Notes: generated by a model not told the origin, from the letters alone. DNA of 64,000 nt from Formicarius rufipectus (GCA_013399695.1 VXAU01001246.1:737405-801404); one strand, 5' to 3'. Shown: positions 1-13,050, numbered from the stretch's first letter. Program-made: numbers and translations.

Positions 1-495
1 TGTATTACTAAAGCAGAAGAAAATGGGAAATCAGTAACGTTGTGGTCTACAGTTCTTCAAATCCCATTCTTCATTTCTCTTTAGACTGTATCAGTTTCTG
101 CAGGGTCAGCAAACTCCTGTGATTTTCCTTTTCAGACTGCTTTGCTGCTGGCTCGACAGCCTTTCCAGTGTCAAGACGTTTTTGCTTATATTCGGGTGGG
201 TGATGTGTCTTTTCTGATCTCCAAAACCTTTGAACTTGTCTTTCCTTGACCACTTGAGCTTTTTTATTTGTTTCCCATTGAATATTTTGTTGGACTTTGG
301 TCACTGAAATTACCTCTATGTATAGTGTTTATTTTCTGCACAATTTAGGGGTTTTTTTTTAAATCTCTCTTTGCATATACCTCACAGTAGGATGGAGCTC
401 CACTGACATGCTGCAGACTGAAAGATTTTCATTCTTGAAACACATGATTCCTGTATTAAACATTGAAAGGTAGAGCTTGCTATGCAAAATTCTTC
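1..495. other. Unique noncoding sequence
   Basis: Ordinary AT-rich sequence. Open frames here are short and start or end in simple sequence, and I recognise no gene, repeat family or RNA. The longest minus-strand frame (382-780) is mostly the translation of the T-rich tract that follows, so it was not called. Confidence 0.6.
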
Positions 496-625
496 TTTTT
501 GGTTTTTTTTTTTTTTTTTGGTGGGTTGGTTGGTTTTTTTTTTTTTTTTTTTTGGTTGGTTGGTTGGTTTGTTTGTTTTTGTTTTGTTTTGTTGGTGTTT
601 TTTTTCATTTTTGTTTGTTTGTTTT
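496..625. repeat. T/G low-complexity tract
   Basis: A run of about 130 bases made almost only of T with G interruptions. It contains poly-T blocks of 15 or more, GGTT units in tandem, then TTTG and TTTTG units. On the opposite strand it reads as A/C sequence of the type left by an expanded or decayed poly(A) tail, but no retroelement body is recognisable next to it. Similar tracts recur across the window. Confidence 0.9.
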
Positions 626-3261
626 AAATCTGTACTTCTCCTGGATTTTGTTAAGATTTTGAAGTCTTGGAGGTGAGTAGAATTTTTGAACAGGAATTTA
701 AAATCTACTTGTTTCCCCCTGCCGCATCTCTGCATTCTATATGCCCTTTCCATCCACCCTTCCTGTGACTGTAGGTCCAATGTCAGGACCTGCAGTCGTG
801 GGGAGAGAGCAGTTCTGTAATGGTCACTGTGGTTCCTTGAGTCCTTTTGAGTTACTCAATATGAATTTGAAGGTCTTCTCAAAGCAAGGATACTGGAAGT
901 ATTTCCCACTATATGTCTGACTAAGAAAGGCGTAGTGGTGGTTTGAATGTCCATTATATACTCTGTGGGAGGAAAAGAAGGTTCCTGTTTCATGGGTTTT
1001 GGGTGCATGAGCTGCACTGAGAGGTCTTGTGTGTGTATGCTCACAAATATTTTAAGTTACTCAGAGTACAGTTACAGCCATGCCTTTTTTCCCTGCAAAC
1101 TCATTATGTGAATATGTACCAAAATACTGAAGAGCTCTGTGCCATAAAATTGCAAATAATTTTTCATTTTCAAGTATGTTTCTTAGGGAATAGTGAAATA
1201 AACCATTTTGATAATATGGATTTAACTTCAAAAAAGGCAATTCTGTAAATAAGAGATCTCTTTGAAGGTGAGTCATCTGGGCATTGGATAATCTCTGTAT
1301 GAGGTTTTGATTTCTAAATGTGACTTTACTGTTAATCATGCCTTGACAGCTTTTAAAATAGCTTTTGCAGTTACAAGAGGGTTTGGATTTTGGTTTTGGG
1401 GTTTTTTTTGTTTTTTTTTAATAACGCTTAATGAGATTCATATGGATAAGAAGTACTCAGAGGTACAAGGTGTTTGATGGGATGACAAATATACCCAAAA
1501 TATACTTTTGAGTTCTAAGATATAGAGCATATGCAAAGTTAAAGGATGAATTTTGTTGTTTGTTTTGGCTTTTTTTCTTGCATTTCCCTTTATATGTCAA
1601 TTTAAATGTTTGTTAATGTGGGAGACAGAAAAAATACCCTGAACCTCTAGACAGGTTGCTGCATGTGTACTTCATGGTCTTGTAGCAGACATTCTCTAAT
1701 AAAAAGAAGGGAAAAGCTTTTGAAAACCAGTGTTGATTGTTATAACATTCTAGGACAGTTGTGTTTGTCATCCCTGGTTCTTAATAACTGGTGTCCTTTA
1801 TTTGACAGTAGCATAGCCTTAAGGCTATTATAAAAAAAGAAGTAAAAACACCTCAAAATAAAATAATAAGGAAGAGTCAAGGTGACATACAGAAAACAAA
1901 TAGATGTTACTTTCATTTTTGTGGTACTTATGAAAATTGATATTGTATCAAATCCCAGATGTATATGTAACTAACACTCCCCTCATGCACACAAAAAAAA
2001 CAAACAAAAACCGCAAAAAAAACCAACCAACCAAAAAAAAACCAAAACCAACAAACCTGTAATATTGTGCCTTGTCATTCAGGTTTGAATTCTACTGCAT
2101 TTAATAACCTCTTTTCCACTGGCTGCTCTTTTTTTCTTTGTTTATGTCTAATCACATCTGTTTTATAGTAGAGTTATATTTGTGATTTGGGAAGCTAAGA
2201 AATTTCAGTTAGGGGACTAGACACAGCTTGAATGTACCTCCAGCAGCACAAAGTTCTAGTCAAATGAGAGTTGCGAAGATTCCCAAACCTACACCTAAAA
2301 TATCTTCAGCAGTTTGGAGTTCAAAGTAGAAATGTCACCTGCCTTATAAAAGACCTACATTTATTAGATGTAATTTCCTCACAGCTAGTAGCATCATCCA
2401 TGTGCTGTAGCTGAGATCTTGATTTTGGCATTATTATTCATTCTAGTAAGAGAAGCAGTCTTTTACTCTGCCAGCTCTTCCTAGATTCTCAGTTTCTTTT
2501 GTTTCCTCATTTTTTTTCCCCATTCACTTACAGTTTTCTCCTTTTTTATACCTCAATCATAGAATCTACTTAGTAAAATACATGCTGCTTTTTTTCTTCA
2601 TACTCTACTGTCCATTCAGTAAAAAGTTGGATTTATTGTGGCATATGTGCTACCAGCAAATCTGATGATAGTAGTGATTTTTAACTCATCAAGTGCTAAA
2701 AAGACTTTTCTGTTTTGGGACTGCATGAAAATATTAGTCCAGTTGCAGAGTGTGAGAAGGAAGAAAAGTTTTGTGCCAAATCAGGTTCTGTTGTGCCACA
2801 CACGCTCTGTGTGACGCATGCAGCATTGTTTTCTTAGGGAAATATGCATTAAATATCATGGCATCCGACAAGCAACAAAGGCAAGGGACTGAACTGCATT
2901 CAGAGTTTTTTAATGTATACAAGGCAATAACTTGCTTTGAAAGCATTTTGGTATAAGAGGTTGAAAAAGTAGTGTTCAACTGATTATTTCTAGATAAATG
3001 TTGAGGAAGGGACAGGCTTAAATGGAATAGAGTGTGTTTCTGAAAGGTATGCTAGCCCTCTCACCAAAGGAAGTAAAAAATCAAGCAACAACAGAAACAT
3101 GCATAGTAATAGCGCCACACATCCAGGTAACAGTAAATCACTACAGCTGTGTATAAAGTTGTGTTGTGGGGGGTTTTTTGCAGTAAATTCCTTAAACAGC
3201 TAAGATGCTGTTGAAACTGTGCTAAAAGGCTTCTATACAAAGCCAGTGGGTAGCCCTGTAT
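626..3261. other. Unique noncoding sequence with small A/C and T/G tracts
   Basis: No gene is recognised. The segment holds a short T/G tract near 1390-1421 and an A/C tract at about 1991-2056 (AAAAC, CCAA and A-run units, the reverse orientation of the 496-625 type). The remainder is unique and AT-rich. The reading frames longer than 60 codons near 856-1339 and 2734-2979 show no domain, no Kozak or splice support and no resemblance to a known family. Confidence 0.6.
1991..2056. repeat. A/C low-complexity tract
   Basis: About 65 bases of A runs broken by CC and C, with three adjacent CCAA units. It is the complement type of the T/G tracts seen elsewhere in the window. There is no attached element. 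Confidence 0.8.
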
Positions 3262-4165
3262 TACACAGAATGGTTTGGATTGAAAGTGATCTTTAAAGAT
3301 CATCTAGTCCAGCCTTCTTGTGTTGAGTAGGGATATCTCCAACTCAGTCAGGTTTCTCAGAGCCCTCTCTGACCTGGCTGGGAATGTTACCAGGGATGGG
3401 AAATTTACCACCTCTCTGGGCAACTGTTCTGCTGTTTCACCACTCTCATTGTAAAAAAACTTGACCTTCCTTCAGTTTTAAACGATTAGCCCTTGCCCTG
3501 CCGCAATCTATTCCAGTTTTTCTTGTAGGCTCTCCTTAGGTTCTGGAAGGCTGCTTCTAAGGTCTCCCTACAGAGAGGTGCTCCACCTCTCTAATCATCT
3601 TTCCATCTAATCCATCCCTTCTTTGGACCCACTCCATCAGGTCCGTATCTTTCCTTTGCCGGGGACCTCAGAGATGGACACAGAACTGCATGTGGGGTCT
3701 CACCAGAGCAGAGTAGAGAGGCAGAATCGCCTGTTTTGACCTACAGGTCGTGTTCCTTTTGGTGCAGCCCATGATGCAATTGGCTTCCTGGGCTGCAGCT
3801 TCACATTGCTGAGTCGTGTTCAGCCTTTCATCCACCAGCACCCCCAAGTCCTTCTCAGCAGGGCTGCTCTCGATGTGTTCACCCCCCAGCCTGTATTTGA
3901 TGCTGGGGCTTGCCCTGATCCAGGTGCAACACCTTGCACTTGGTCTTGTTGGCATTCATGAAATTCCCATGGGCCCACTTCTAGAGCTTGGCCAGGTCCC
4001 TCTGAATGTCATCCTGTGCATCAGGTGTGTCAACCACACCGCCCAGCTTCATGTCATCTGCAAGCTTGCTGAGGGTGCTCTCAATCCCACTATGTCACTG
4101 ATAAAGATAGTAAACAGTACTGGTTCTAATAGACCCCCAACGGGCACCACTCATCACTGATCTGC
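3262..4165 (-). mobile_element. 5'-truncated CR1 LINE with remnant reverse-transcriptase coding region
   Basis: CR1 is the dominant non-LTR retrotransposon of birds. This copy lies on the minus strand. Its 3' end is at the left, where the plus strand shows the typical CAGAATGGTTT-like terminus followed by a CATCTAGTCCAGCC-like stretch. Reading leftward from about 4080, the minus strand encodes an ADD-containing box (LADDMKLGGV) matching the reverse-transcriptase catalytic motif. The C-terminal signature SPAEKDLGVLVDERLN and LPLYSALVRPH follow at 3955-3668. The frame is interrupted (an in-frame stop lies between the catalytic box and the NANKTKCKVLHL stretch) and fails again after the LPLYSALVRPH region, so no protein is made. 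The 5' part, including the endonuclease, is absent, as in most CR1 insertions. The right boundary is approximate. Confidence 0.93.
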
Positions 4166-5086
4166 TTCAGAACATGAGAAAAAAGGTGAAATACTGTATT
4201 GCTCAGGTGAGCATAGATCAAATTAATTCATATATATAAAACTAAATTACAACAACAAGAAACAGTTAGCATTTCTAAATCTTATAGCAAACTTCCATGA
4301 TTGACCATCCATTCAACAAAGAATCGTATTTTATTGAATTTGTTCAAAAGCTTGGATGCTGAAAAAAGTTGATCAGAGCAGGAGCACATCAATCACACTA
4401 TGGTTTAGATATGGGAGTTGTAAGAATTTTTGTGATTTTAATTTGCCTGCTGGTATTTTTATAATTATTAATATTGTTAAGGTTTAACTATCAAATCAGT
4501 CTTATCTACAGATTTTGGAAACAAAAAAGAAAAAATTTCTTTTTAAGTAAAAATAATAGACAGGAAAGATAACTGTCGTCAGGAGCTGAGAAATTAAGAC
4601 ATTTCCTATCAGGCAGTTGAAAATTAAATTCTGAGAGCTTGTCACACTGCCTGCAAAAGAAATATCAAAATGAGATGTATCACATCCCTTTTCTTGTGTA
4701 GTGCATGTTTTATTTAGATCTTAATTTGTTTCTTGAAAAGCTGAATCAACAATCTGAAAAACGGGTCTTCTGCTTGAAAGTGATAAAAATTAACATACAT
4801 CTCAGCAACAAAATCTCAAATAAGTTTGCTTCAGCTTTGAGCATAGGAGAGCTTATGTACAATAATTTTTTAAATTTTTTTCTACCAAGTAAGGGTGATA
4901 GTCTTCTCCCTCCTTGCCTACCTCATCCCCGCCCCATATGATTTACTCATATGATTATTTATGGATATATATTTTAACCATAATCCTCACCTCTAGTAAG
5001 AGCCATCAAATTATTTCAATAATTCATTTTTATTTGTTATAATGAGTTACTGGTGATAGCTACTTGTGTTGTTATAAATATTAAAA
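4166..5086. other. Unique AT-rich noncoding sequence
   Basis: No coding, RNA or repeat signal is recognised. The sequence is strongly AT-rich. A 78-codon plus-strand frame at 4705-4941 has no features supporting it. Confidence 0.6.
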
Positions 5087-5329
5087 TTAATTGAATAAAC
5101 AGGAGCTTTTACAAATATTCGAATCCCACTTGTGGACTGTGAGTATCTTCATGTGGACAAGTAATACATACAGAGAGCGATCCATGCTGTATTTGAACTT
5201 ACGTAAGAAGAAAATACTTTGGGATGGGAATGACTTCCAGTGACATTTGGTCAGACCTGTGATGTAATCACATTGAAATTGGCACTGGTCGTCACATTCA
5301 TGGTCAGTTGCACAAGCCTCATATTCACC
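5087..5329 (-). other. Candidate cysteine-rich exon (minus strand), unproven
   Basis: On the minus strand a pyrimidine-rich acceptor (CTTTCCTGTTTTTAAAG) ends at 5330. From 5329 one frame is open for 42 codons to a perfect GTAAGT donor at 5202, giving a 127-base internal exon. Without splicing there, the frame stays open to a TAA at 5087-5089. The first part is cysteine-dense (EACATDHECDDQCQFQC, then LTKC), with spacing C-x6-C-x3-C-x3-C-x8-C. This resembles small disulfide modules of the EGF type but matches none exactly. The other two frames are closed. I do not recognise a parent gene. It may be a real internal or terminal exon, or a chance pairing of splice-like motifs. Confidence 0.2.
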
Positions 5330-5517
5330 CTTTAAAAACAGGAAAGTGAGTTTGGCTTGCTGGGGTGTTTGAAGCAGAGACAGTTACAGGAAATAGTGTA
5401 CTGAACTGTGGATTTATTTGATATGGCAAAGGAAACATTCCAGGTCTGCACTTTCCCAGTGAATATGTAAATAGTTTTGCAGTTTGAAATAGGGAGAGAA
5501 GTCCAGATTTCACACGT

Positions 5518-5743
5518 TGTTGTGGTTTAACCCCAGCCAGCAACCAAGTACCACACAGCCACTCACCCACTCCTCCACCATCAAGATCAGGGAGAGAATC
5601 AAAAGAATAGAAGCTAGAAAACTCTGAGGTTGAGATAAAAAATCCTCTATATTATCATCACTGTGTTCAGTGCAAATCCAAAAAGGAGCCCAATACTAGC
5701 CATTGTGAAGTAAACTAATTCTGCCCCAGCCAAAACCAGCAGA
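5518..5743 (-). mobile_element. Internally deleted solo LTR of an avian endogenous retrovirus
   Basis: Both ends of a well-known bird LTR are present. The left end is TGTTGTGGTTTAACCCCAGC and the right end matches the CCCAGCCAAAACCAGC terminus, with a recognisable inner stretch (TGTTCAGTGCAAATCCAAAA and TACTAGCC). From memory of this family the full LTR is several hundred bases and is transcribed toward the left here, so this copy lies on the minus strand. Only roughly 110 bases from each end remain, joined near 5635. The centre, where the family carries its TATA box and promoter, is missing. There are no viral genes and no second LTR, so it is a dead relic. The family name and orientation rest on recall, not on a search. 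Confidence 0.7.
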
Positions 5744-6393
5744 GTTGCTCAGTGTCACGTATTCCTTTTTCACATTAACACTGTGTTTTATGAAATCACA
5801 GGAGGGTATTTTTAGAAATAAATGAGCTCAACTGAAAATATGAGCTGAAAAGGTAGCTGTAAATATATGCTCTTCAGCATTATGTTCTGATTAAATTAAA
5901 ATTGGAATATGAATCCCTAGGCATTCAGTTAAGCTTTGTACAAACATTTACTGACTGCAGTGTTATGTTCTGATCTAGATATAGTCATCTGATGGTCTTC
6001 GCCCTTTTCTCTACTGAATTTTTTATTTATGAGTTGTTAAGTCAAAATTCATTGTTGACACCTGGCTTGGAGCAGAAGGAGAAGCTAAAAGACCAAGAAA
6101 GGTCTCTTTCAAATAGCATGGTGCAAATTGTGTAATAATAAATAGGATATGCATATATCTACACCACATGGATTTTTTTAAGTGATTCTTTAATATTCTG
6201 AACACACTTTGCATGCGTATATCTATATATATCTAAATTCAGTTGTATAGGCAAAAAACAACAGCTAAAAGTGGGAAGTGAAAATAACTTGACAAACAGA
6301 ATCATTTGACTTTTTGATTCCTTTCGAATCTAATGAAGAAAGTTTCCTGTGGTTGATGCTGGGAGTAATTTGGGGCTAAATAAGAACAGCCTT
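5744..6393. other. Unique noncoding sequence
   Basis: No gene or repeat family is recognised. The segment is AT-rich and ends at a poly(A)-rich tract. Confidence 0.6.
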
Positions 6394-6495
6394 CAAAAAA
6401 AAAAAAAAAGAAAGAAAATGAAAACAAAACCCCAAAACAAACAAACCCCACAAAACTCAGACAAAATGCAAAAAAAACAACAACCCAACCCAACG
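6394..6495. repeat. A-rich low-complexity tract
   Basis: An A15 run is followed by AAAG, AAAAC, AACCCC and AACAACCC units. It has the same A/C character as 1991-2056. The frame it creates on the minus strand (6302-6502) is phenylalanine-rich simple sequence, not a gene. Confidence 0.85.
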
Positions 6496-9400
6496 TAGCC
6501 ATGTCTCAAAATCATCATCTGTCTCCTGAATAATATCAGATTCACCCACAGGGGTTGTGTCAAGCCAGCTTGTTCACATAAGAAACAACATCCACCCCAC
6601 TTGGAAAGTTAATGCATACAAAGAGGCAGCAAGGTTCCAAGGACACGTTAAGCCATCTACGGTCCTGTACTAAATGTAGGGGGGTTTTTTTAATAAATTT
6701 AAGTGATGGGGGTTTTTATATCTCTGTGACACAGTCTAATGCATGTGGCAATTTACTACATTGAAGGCCTCTAATTGCCCTTAAATTATATGCCAAATTG
6801 ACTTCCTATATAATTTAATGAGTTACATTTTTATGGTTGTTTTTAAAGACACACTTTCGTTTGCCAAACAACTGATCACTTTGCAGAGCTGGCTATCATA
6901 GTAATGAACCAGGTACAAGGCAGGAATTGGCCATTAGTGAGAAACTTAGTTCAGGTTAGAAGACCTAAGATCAGCCTGGATCACACTGTCAGCATAAGGG
7001 TGGCTTTTGATAGGAGCAAGGGGCTGAGCACAATGAGAAAAGGGGTGGAAGTTGCCCAGTAGTTTCAGTCTGAATTTCCAATGCACAGCCCTAAAATAGA
7101 AACACTTTTACTGAAGCATGTACAGTTGATATGCTTTAAATGAAAGACTTCATAGGCAATAGTGTCTAAGAGACCTGTAGGACCAAGTTCATAAAATACT
7201 TGAATGAGCAAAGCAGGGTGGCTCTAAAAGAACTTGTATAAAACTGAAGGCAGTGATAGCAAAATTCAAGTTCTCTTAAGTCTCCTGAGAGGAGAAAGAA
7301 TCAGAAGATAAAATAAAAATCAGCTTAATGTAACTTCTAAAGTGTGAATGAGATGTCTGCAAATAAGTTAAGGTTCTCTTATTTAATTTTTTTATTATGT
7401 TCACAAAAAGTTTTCTTTAAATGTAAGAACAGTATTTTAGCAGATGTTGAGGTGAACAGGGATCAACAATTTATAAGAAATTTCTACTTAAGCGATTTGA
7501 GCAGGGGTTTTTTGTGGGCTTTTTTTTTTTTTTTTTTTTTTTTTTGCTAGCAGAGAGTTACAAGGAAGCATTCAACTAACAAATGGATCCTATTGCTATC
7601 ATATAAGGGAATGTAGGTACCCAGAAAGATTGTTACTGGCTTGTCTGATTGTATCTAAATCTAACATAGTATATATAGGTTGGCCTTATGAGATTACAAT
7701 CCAAACTCTGGTGTGAAAGTGTATTTCTGGATCTTTCATTTATATGTGGAAGCAGATGGCTGAAAAGTGCATGTAAATGTTGATTCAGAGTTGAAAATGT
7801 GCCAAGAGACTGCTAGTAAAATATTTACTGATAACTATAGGATGGAAATGTATCTTCCTTATTGAACTGTAGCTTCAGTTGGGAAGGTATTTGGAGGAGG
7901 AACATATATTAATCTGTCTATAGACTGTGGAGCCACATTTGCTCTTGAGGCTGTTTTCTTTTAGTAATTTTGTTCATGTCTGGCATAGCTTTCAAATAAA
8001 ATGAAAACGAATATGTATGATTGTGTGCTATCATCTGTAATTGCACAGAGATTGAAATATTTTGGGAGTTTTATGAAGGCCTTATGTTATTTTAGGCCAC
8101 TATAAAAGATTTTTTTTCTTGTTTCTTTGTTTAAGGTAAAACACATTGCAATGTAAAATCTAATAAAGGAAAAAGACACAAATGAAAAGCAGTTTTTCAT
8201 CAGAGGGAATGTAAAGACTGAATGTTGGCTATATTGAAGCATTAAAGTTGGATAATGTTAGAAAAGAGATTAAGTTGTAAACAATTGTTTGTGAAGAGTA
8301 ATAGAGAATTTTACTTGCTTAGGCTTTTCTTTTTAGCATTTTCTCAGCTTTCTAAAGGGAAAAAGAATTTTGCTTTAAGCCCTTGGTCTTTTTCTTCAAT
8401 ACTACTACTTTGACTACATTTTTTTATTTTTATGCAGATGACTTTTCTTCCAAAATCTCAAAGTCTCCACCTCTCTGTATTCAACTTGTCAGAATTAACC
8501 TGAAAGGTGAATGATTTCTACATAAGTAGAATGGTCTTAGTACTTAGCATTTTAATTGGGATTTTGTTTTAAATAAAATTTTTGATGGGAAGTTTTTAAA
8601 ATGAGCAGTTGAGTGAAGGCTAAAAGATGGTATATGATTTTCAGGTAGGAAACAGAGCACACGAACTGGCATAATCCCACTGAATCAGCTTACACCAAAA
8701 AGCAGGTCATGTGATAATAAGCAGATTTTTCTATCAAAATGGTAAAAATCTTGAAACCAAAGTGAGTGAATTTCCATGGCCTCAAATGAAGAGCTCTACG
8801 GCAAACTTCTCAGGCATTTATGGCAAAAGAAGTAATAGGCTGTTACTACCAAGGTATGGAATGGAGTTGGACTCACATGGTGAAAGCAGCTATTCCAATC
8901 TACTTTGTAAACATAGCTGGAAGAGGCACTACTTGTGTCAAGGGGGGCTGTGGATCATATGGCAATGAGGATATACTGGAGAGCTAGACAGAGGTCTTCC
9001 GTTGTGAAAGGGCTTTGCAGATGTTTGCACTTAGTAGGGTTGAGTGTGCACAGTGAAATCTAGTGATCAGAAAGGTGCTAATGAATAAGTTTTTCACACC
9101 AAAACTGAAACTTTGGAGAAAAGAAGTGAAGCTTGGTAGAAGTCTGCATGTTTTAGAATATTGTGGCACTGTGTCTGAAGACATGCTAATGTCATTATAT
9201 TGAATTAACATTATATATACATATATTTAGGAGTTAAGAAATTACATTGAAAAAGAGTAGATCCAAGGTAGCCTTTACTGAACTGGCTGCTGAGCTCAGA
9301 GGAGCAGCACATTAGTCTGTGCACCATTTCTCTGATAACACACAGTGAGTGAAGTGATGCGTAATACAAGTGTAAGCTATCACACCTAAGCACAGCCTAC

Positions 9401-12400
9401 CATTTTAATATTTGCTCTCTCTATGAAAGAAACATAGTCTGCTCCTACAGGAGAATGTGGGAGTGATATGGCAAGTTTTTCTGTCTCTAGGAAATCTTAT
9501 GCATTGTTGATACTGTGCCATCCTGCATTGATATTGAATTATCTTTCAGAACACTTCTGAGATCCGTTGAAACTTCTTTTTTTTCTTTTAATGTGGTAAT
9601 AACTAAGGGTTTGGTGTAGTCTGTCTTTTAAAACTGGGATTTTTATTCCTAACACTACTCTGAAACATTCTGAGGTATTGGTCTGGTTTCCATGGTGAGA
9701 CGAAAGGGATGGGTTCACTTTCAAAGTTCATGTCAAAGCATTATATGCTTTGTATAGGGAAAATGTTGTATATCATGAATTAGCCTCTTTTAAAATTATA
9801 ACATGAAGTTGAAGTGGTTTTGAGTTGGTTTGAGGTGGATGTTGAAGTTTTTTTGCATCTGTTTTTTGTTGGGTTTTTTATCTGCCTTTTTAACTGTGCA
9901 ATAGGTGGGTTTGTGTTCTAACAGAACAGAGGGCCCTTAGCGGAAAAGCATTCACTCCATGGATATTGAGCTCTTCTGTTTATTTCTGGCATTGATTGGT
10001 CTGTTGTTAAAACACATCTTTGTGGAGATTCCTCATAGAAAGTGACAAAGAGCGAACAGCAATTATTTTTGTAGTTATGCTGCAGAGAAGTTAGTCAGTT
10101 GAATTGATTTGATCATTTCATATATTGCAGTACTCAGGCTTCCAAGTTGCTCAAGGTGAACCCAGAGGACTTCAGTCACTGTATCGGTTAAAAACAGGTG
10201 AAATATTAACTTCAGAGTTCAGAGAGATGTAGGAAACACATGCAGTTGGTATTTTTATTTAAAAGCTTCCTTTGAACAGCAAGCTAATACTTGTTGAATA
10301 GGCTGCATTATGAGCCCTTTTCATTTGGACTTCCTTGCTGCTGTTGTCCCAGAATAGCTGTAGTAATAAATATTTAGACTGGTTGGTGTTTGTAGTTGTT
10401 ACTTGAAAAAGTTGACAGTAACTGGTTTTGTTCGATGTGACGATGTGAGAAATAAAACATCTGTGGGAATTAAATGCCAGATACCCTTGAAGAGTTCATT
10501 GGAGTTTTCAGTGAATACTTAACTGTGACTTCTGACAGAAACTGTGTCATACTCTCACCTTGAGAAGATTAAAAATTGATAGTGTTTTCAAAAAGAACTG
10601 AGTTTTGTAATGTTCTGATTGCATTTCTGAAAGCTAAGTGAAAAGAAATTGGAAATGACTGACTGAGAAATGTAAGCGGAACAACTGTGTATCTGCTTGT
10701 CTGGTGCATAAAATCCACAGTCATTTTAGGGCTGTCTTGGGTAATCAAACATTCCTGCATTAACACTAAGGGGATGATGAGGAGATGTTATATGGAGTCA
10801 GAAAAGATAAAATCAAAGCGCTCTTTTGAGGAACAGAGATTGTGGCACTGAATTACACAGCAAAGGAAGGTATAGAAAAATTAGTCTGTGCCCCATTTCA
10901 CAGGGAACACAACTCCTAGGGAATTTGTCCTAAGCAGGAGTTAACAAGCTGGTTAGTGCTTAGCTCAACATCTGATGCTATGATAAATATTAAATAAATT
11001 AATCTGATTGCATAGAGCACTTAATCTTAAGCCTCTCTGGCCTTCCCAGGCCAGGAAGCTCTTCGTTCACCTCAATATGTTTTGTGACACAGACTATAAG
11101 ATGTAGGCAGGAATCAAGACCTGAGCAGATGTGTTTTCTTGCCATACTGTGTTCATGTGCAGAGTAGTTCTAAAAAATGTTTCTTTCCTTGGCCTTTTGA
11201 ATAGGTCAGGTGTTACAAATGAGGCATCCTGGCATTCTCACTCTTAGAGGCTTATGGATCCCAGTGGATTCCTGAGCTCTGACTTTTCAGGTACTCAGGT
11301 CTGTTTTTTCCTCACAGGTACATTCAAAAATGAAATTCAGGGGCTGTCCATTTTTAAACCTTCTTTCCGTAAAGCCTCTGATCACAAAGAGCAACTTTTT
11401 TCAGTTTCCTTACATGGGCACATTACTTGGCTGTTGATGAAGTCTACAGCACTCATTAGACTATTTTGGTATTTGTTGGGAGAATAATGTATGTAGCAAT
11501 ATCAAGAATATAATTGTAAATATCTATTCCATGTTAAATGAATTATCAAAGAGAGATTTATTTATGCATGTTAAAAATTTCTTTAGAACTAACTGAAATG
11601 GTTAGGAAAGGGGAAATGTAATCATAATGAAAACATTTTTCCTTCTTCTCGTAAGTGGCAACTCACTTCCTGGGACTTCAGCATTAAAAAAAAACGTTTT
11701 TGCACAGTGATCTGGAGTTATTGTCTCTGTACCTTTGTTCTGTGTATTTACATAATAAAGGTTTAGAAGGTGCCATCGTTAGCATGTTTTATGTACTCTT
11801 TGAAAGAACTTCAGAACATTCTAAATCAAAATGAGTTACATATCTGAAAATGTGTGAAAATCAGTGTCATGCAGTGAATTCAATGAACACAACTGTGTTT
11901 AAAGGTGAATCCAAATTCAGGCTATGCTGCATACTAAGAACAGTCTTTTGTGAGTTGCTGTTCTGTAAGTGATCTCTTGGTTAAAATCACACAGCAAAAA
12001 GGTATGGAAGAGTTAGCCACTTAGAAGCTTCAGGTGCATGTGCTTACTTTTATAAACCATTAACTTAATAACTGTAAGGTAACTAGTCATCAGCAATGCC
12101 TCTACATTATTGATGGCATTATCCCTTTGTAAGACTCTACATTTCCGTGAATCACAGGGCACTTGGAAAAATTAAGACAGAATTTAGCGCTGAAGCTATC
12201 ATGCAAGCCTAGATGCTTTGAGGATTAGGTGTTATACCACACAGAGAGGACAGAAAAAAAGTTACATGTGATTGGAAATGTTGAACTGCCATGAACTCTA
12301 GCAAAACCTGGATTTTCTACAGAGACTATCTGAAACTTGTCTTGGTTTTGAAAGATGCTCGTTATTATTGTGCCAGATGATACTGAAGGATAGCTTTTAT

Positions 12401-13050
12401 TTCTGGAGTATACAGAAATAAAAATAACTTCTATTTCTGGAGAAAAAGAAAAGGAAGATATAGTTAAAAGATAAAAGTATGTATCTCTTTCCCTGAGAAG
12501 GCCAGTTACTCTGGAAATCTGAAATGTTAAAAGTAATACAGTCAAATTCATTGGCATTTTGCTTTTCAAAGTAGCATTATGCAATTAGAAATACATAATT
12601 TGCATCAGTAATGATAACAGTAATAAGCAATGAATAATTAAAGTTCCAGTTCTTTGGTTGATGGATTTGTGTGTGTTGAGGCTGTGTAAATGTTTTCTTT
12701 TTGATTCATGGCTGGGGTAAGTGTAGATGCTACAAATTAAAGGTATAGAAAAAAAGAAAACTCTTGGCTATATAAGCAAGTGATTGTTTAACCGTTGTCA
12801 GACCAATTTACTTCGTTCTTTTTTGTTTTAGATATGATTTCACAGATCATTTTAATGTCGTTAAATGATGAACTGAAAACTTTTAGGAGTTGCCTTCATA
12901 TAAGGTACCACTGTGTACCTCAGCTTTTCTAGAAAGCTGCCTTTAAGCAAAGCAGAATAACATATATTTGGGACAATAGGAAGACAGTGGTACTGCTCTT
13001 ATGCAATATGTGTTTTTCAGTATTTCTAGCTTTTCTTTAGATGAATTTCC
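6496..13050. other. Unique noncoding sequence
   Basis: About 6.5 kb without a recognisable gene. It contains a T26 run at 7520-7545 and several scattered AATAAA hexamers without other evidence of a transcript end. A short stretch at 8664-8702 is reminiscent of an ancient amniote repeat. The 119-codon minus-strand frame at 12225-12584 has no domain, no splice context and a composition like its surroundings. Confidence 0.55.
7520..7545. repeat. T26 homopolymer
   Basis: An uninterrupted run of 26 T, preceded by GGGC. It could be the poly(A) end of a minus-strand retroposed sequence, but nothing recognisable precedes it on that strand. Confidence 0.9.

Noticed and set aside
382..780. 132-codon minus-strand open frame
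   Set aside because: About half of it is lysine, asparagine, threonine and proline simple sequence from the T/G tract. It is not a gene.
12225..12584. 119-codon minus-strand open frame
   Set aside because: No domain, no splice or start context and local composition. Frames of this size are expected by chance in 64 kb.
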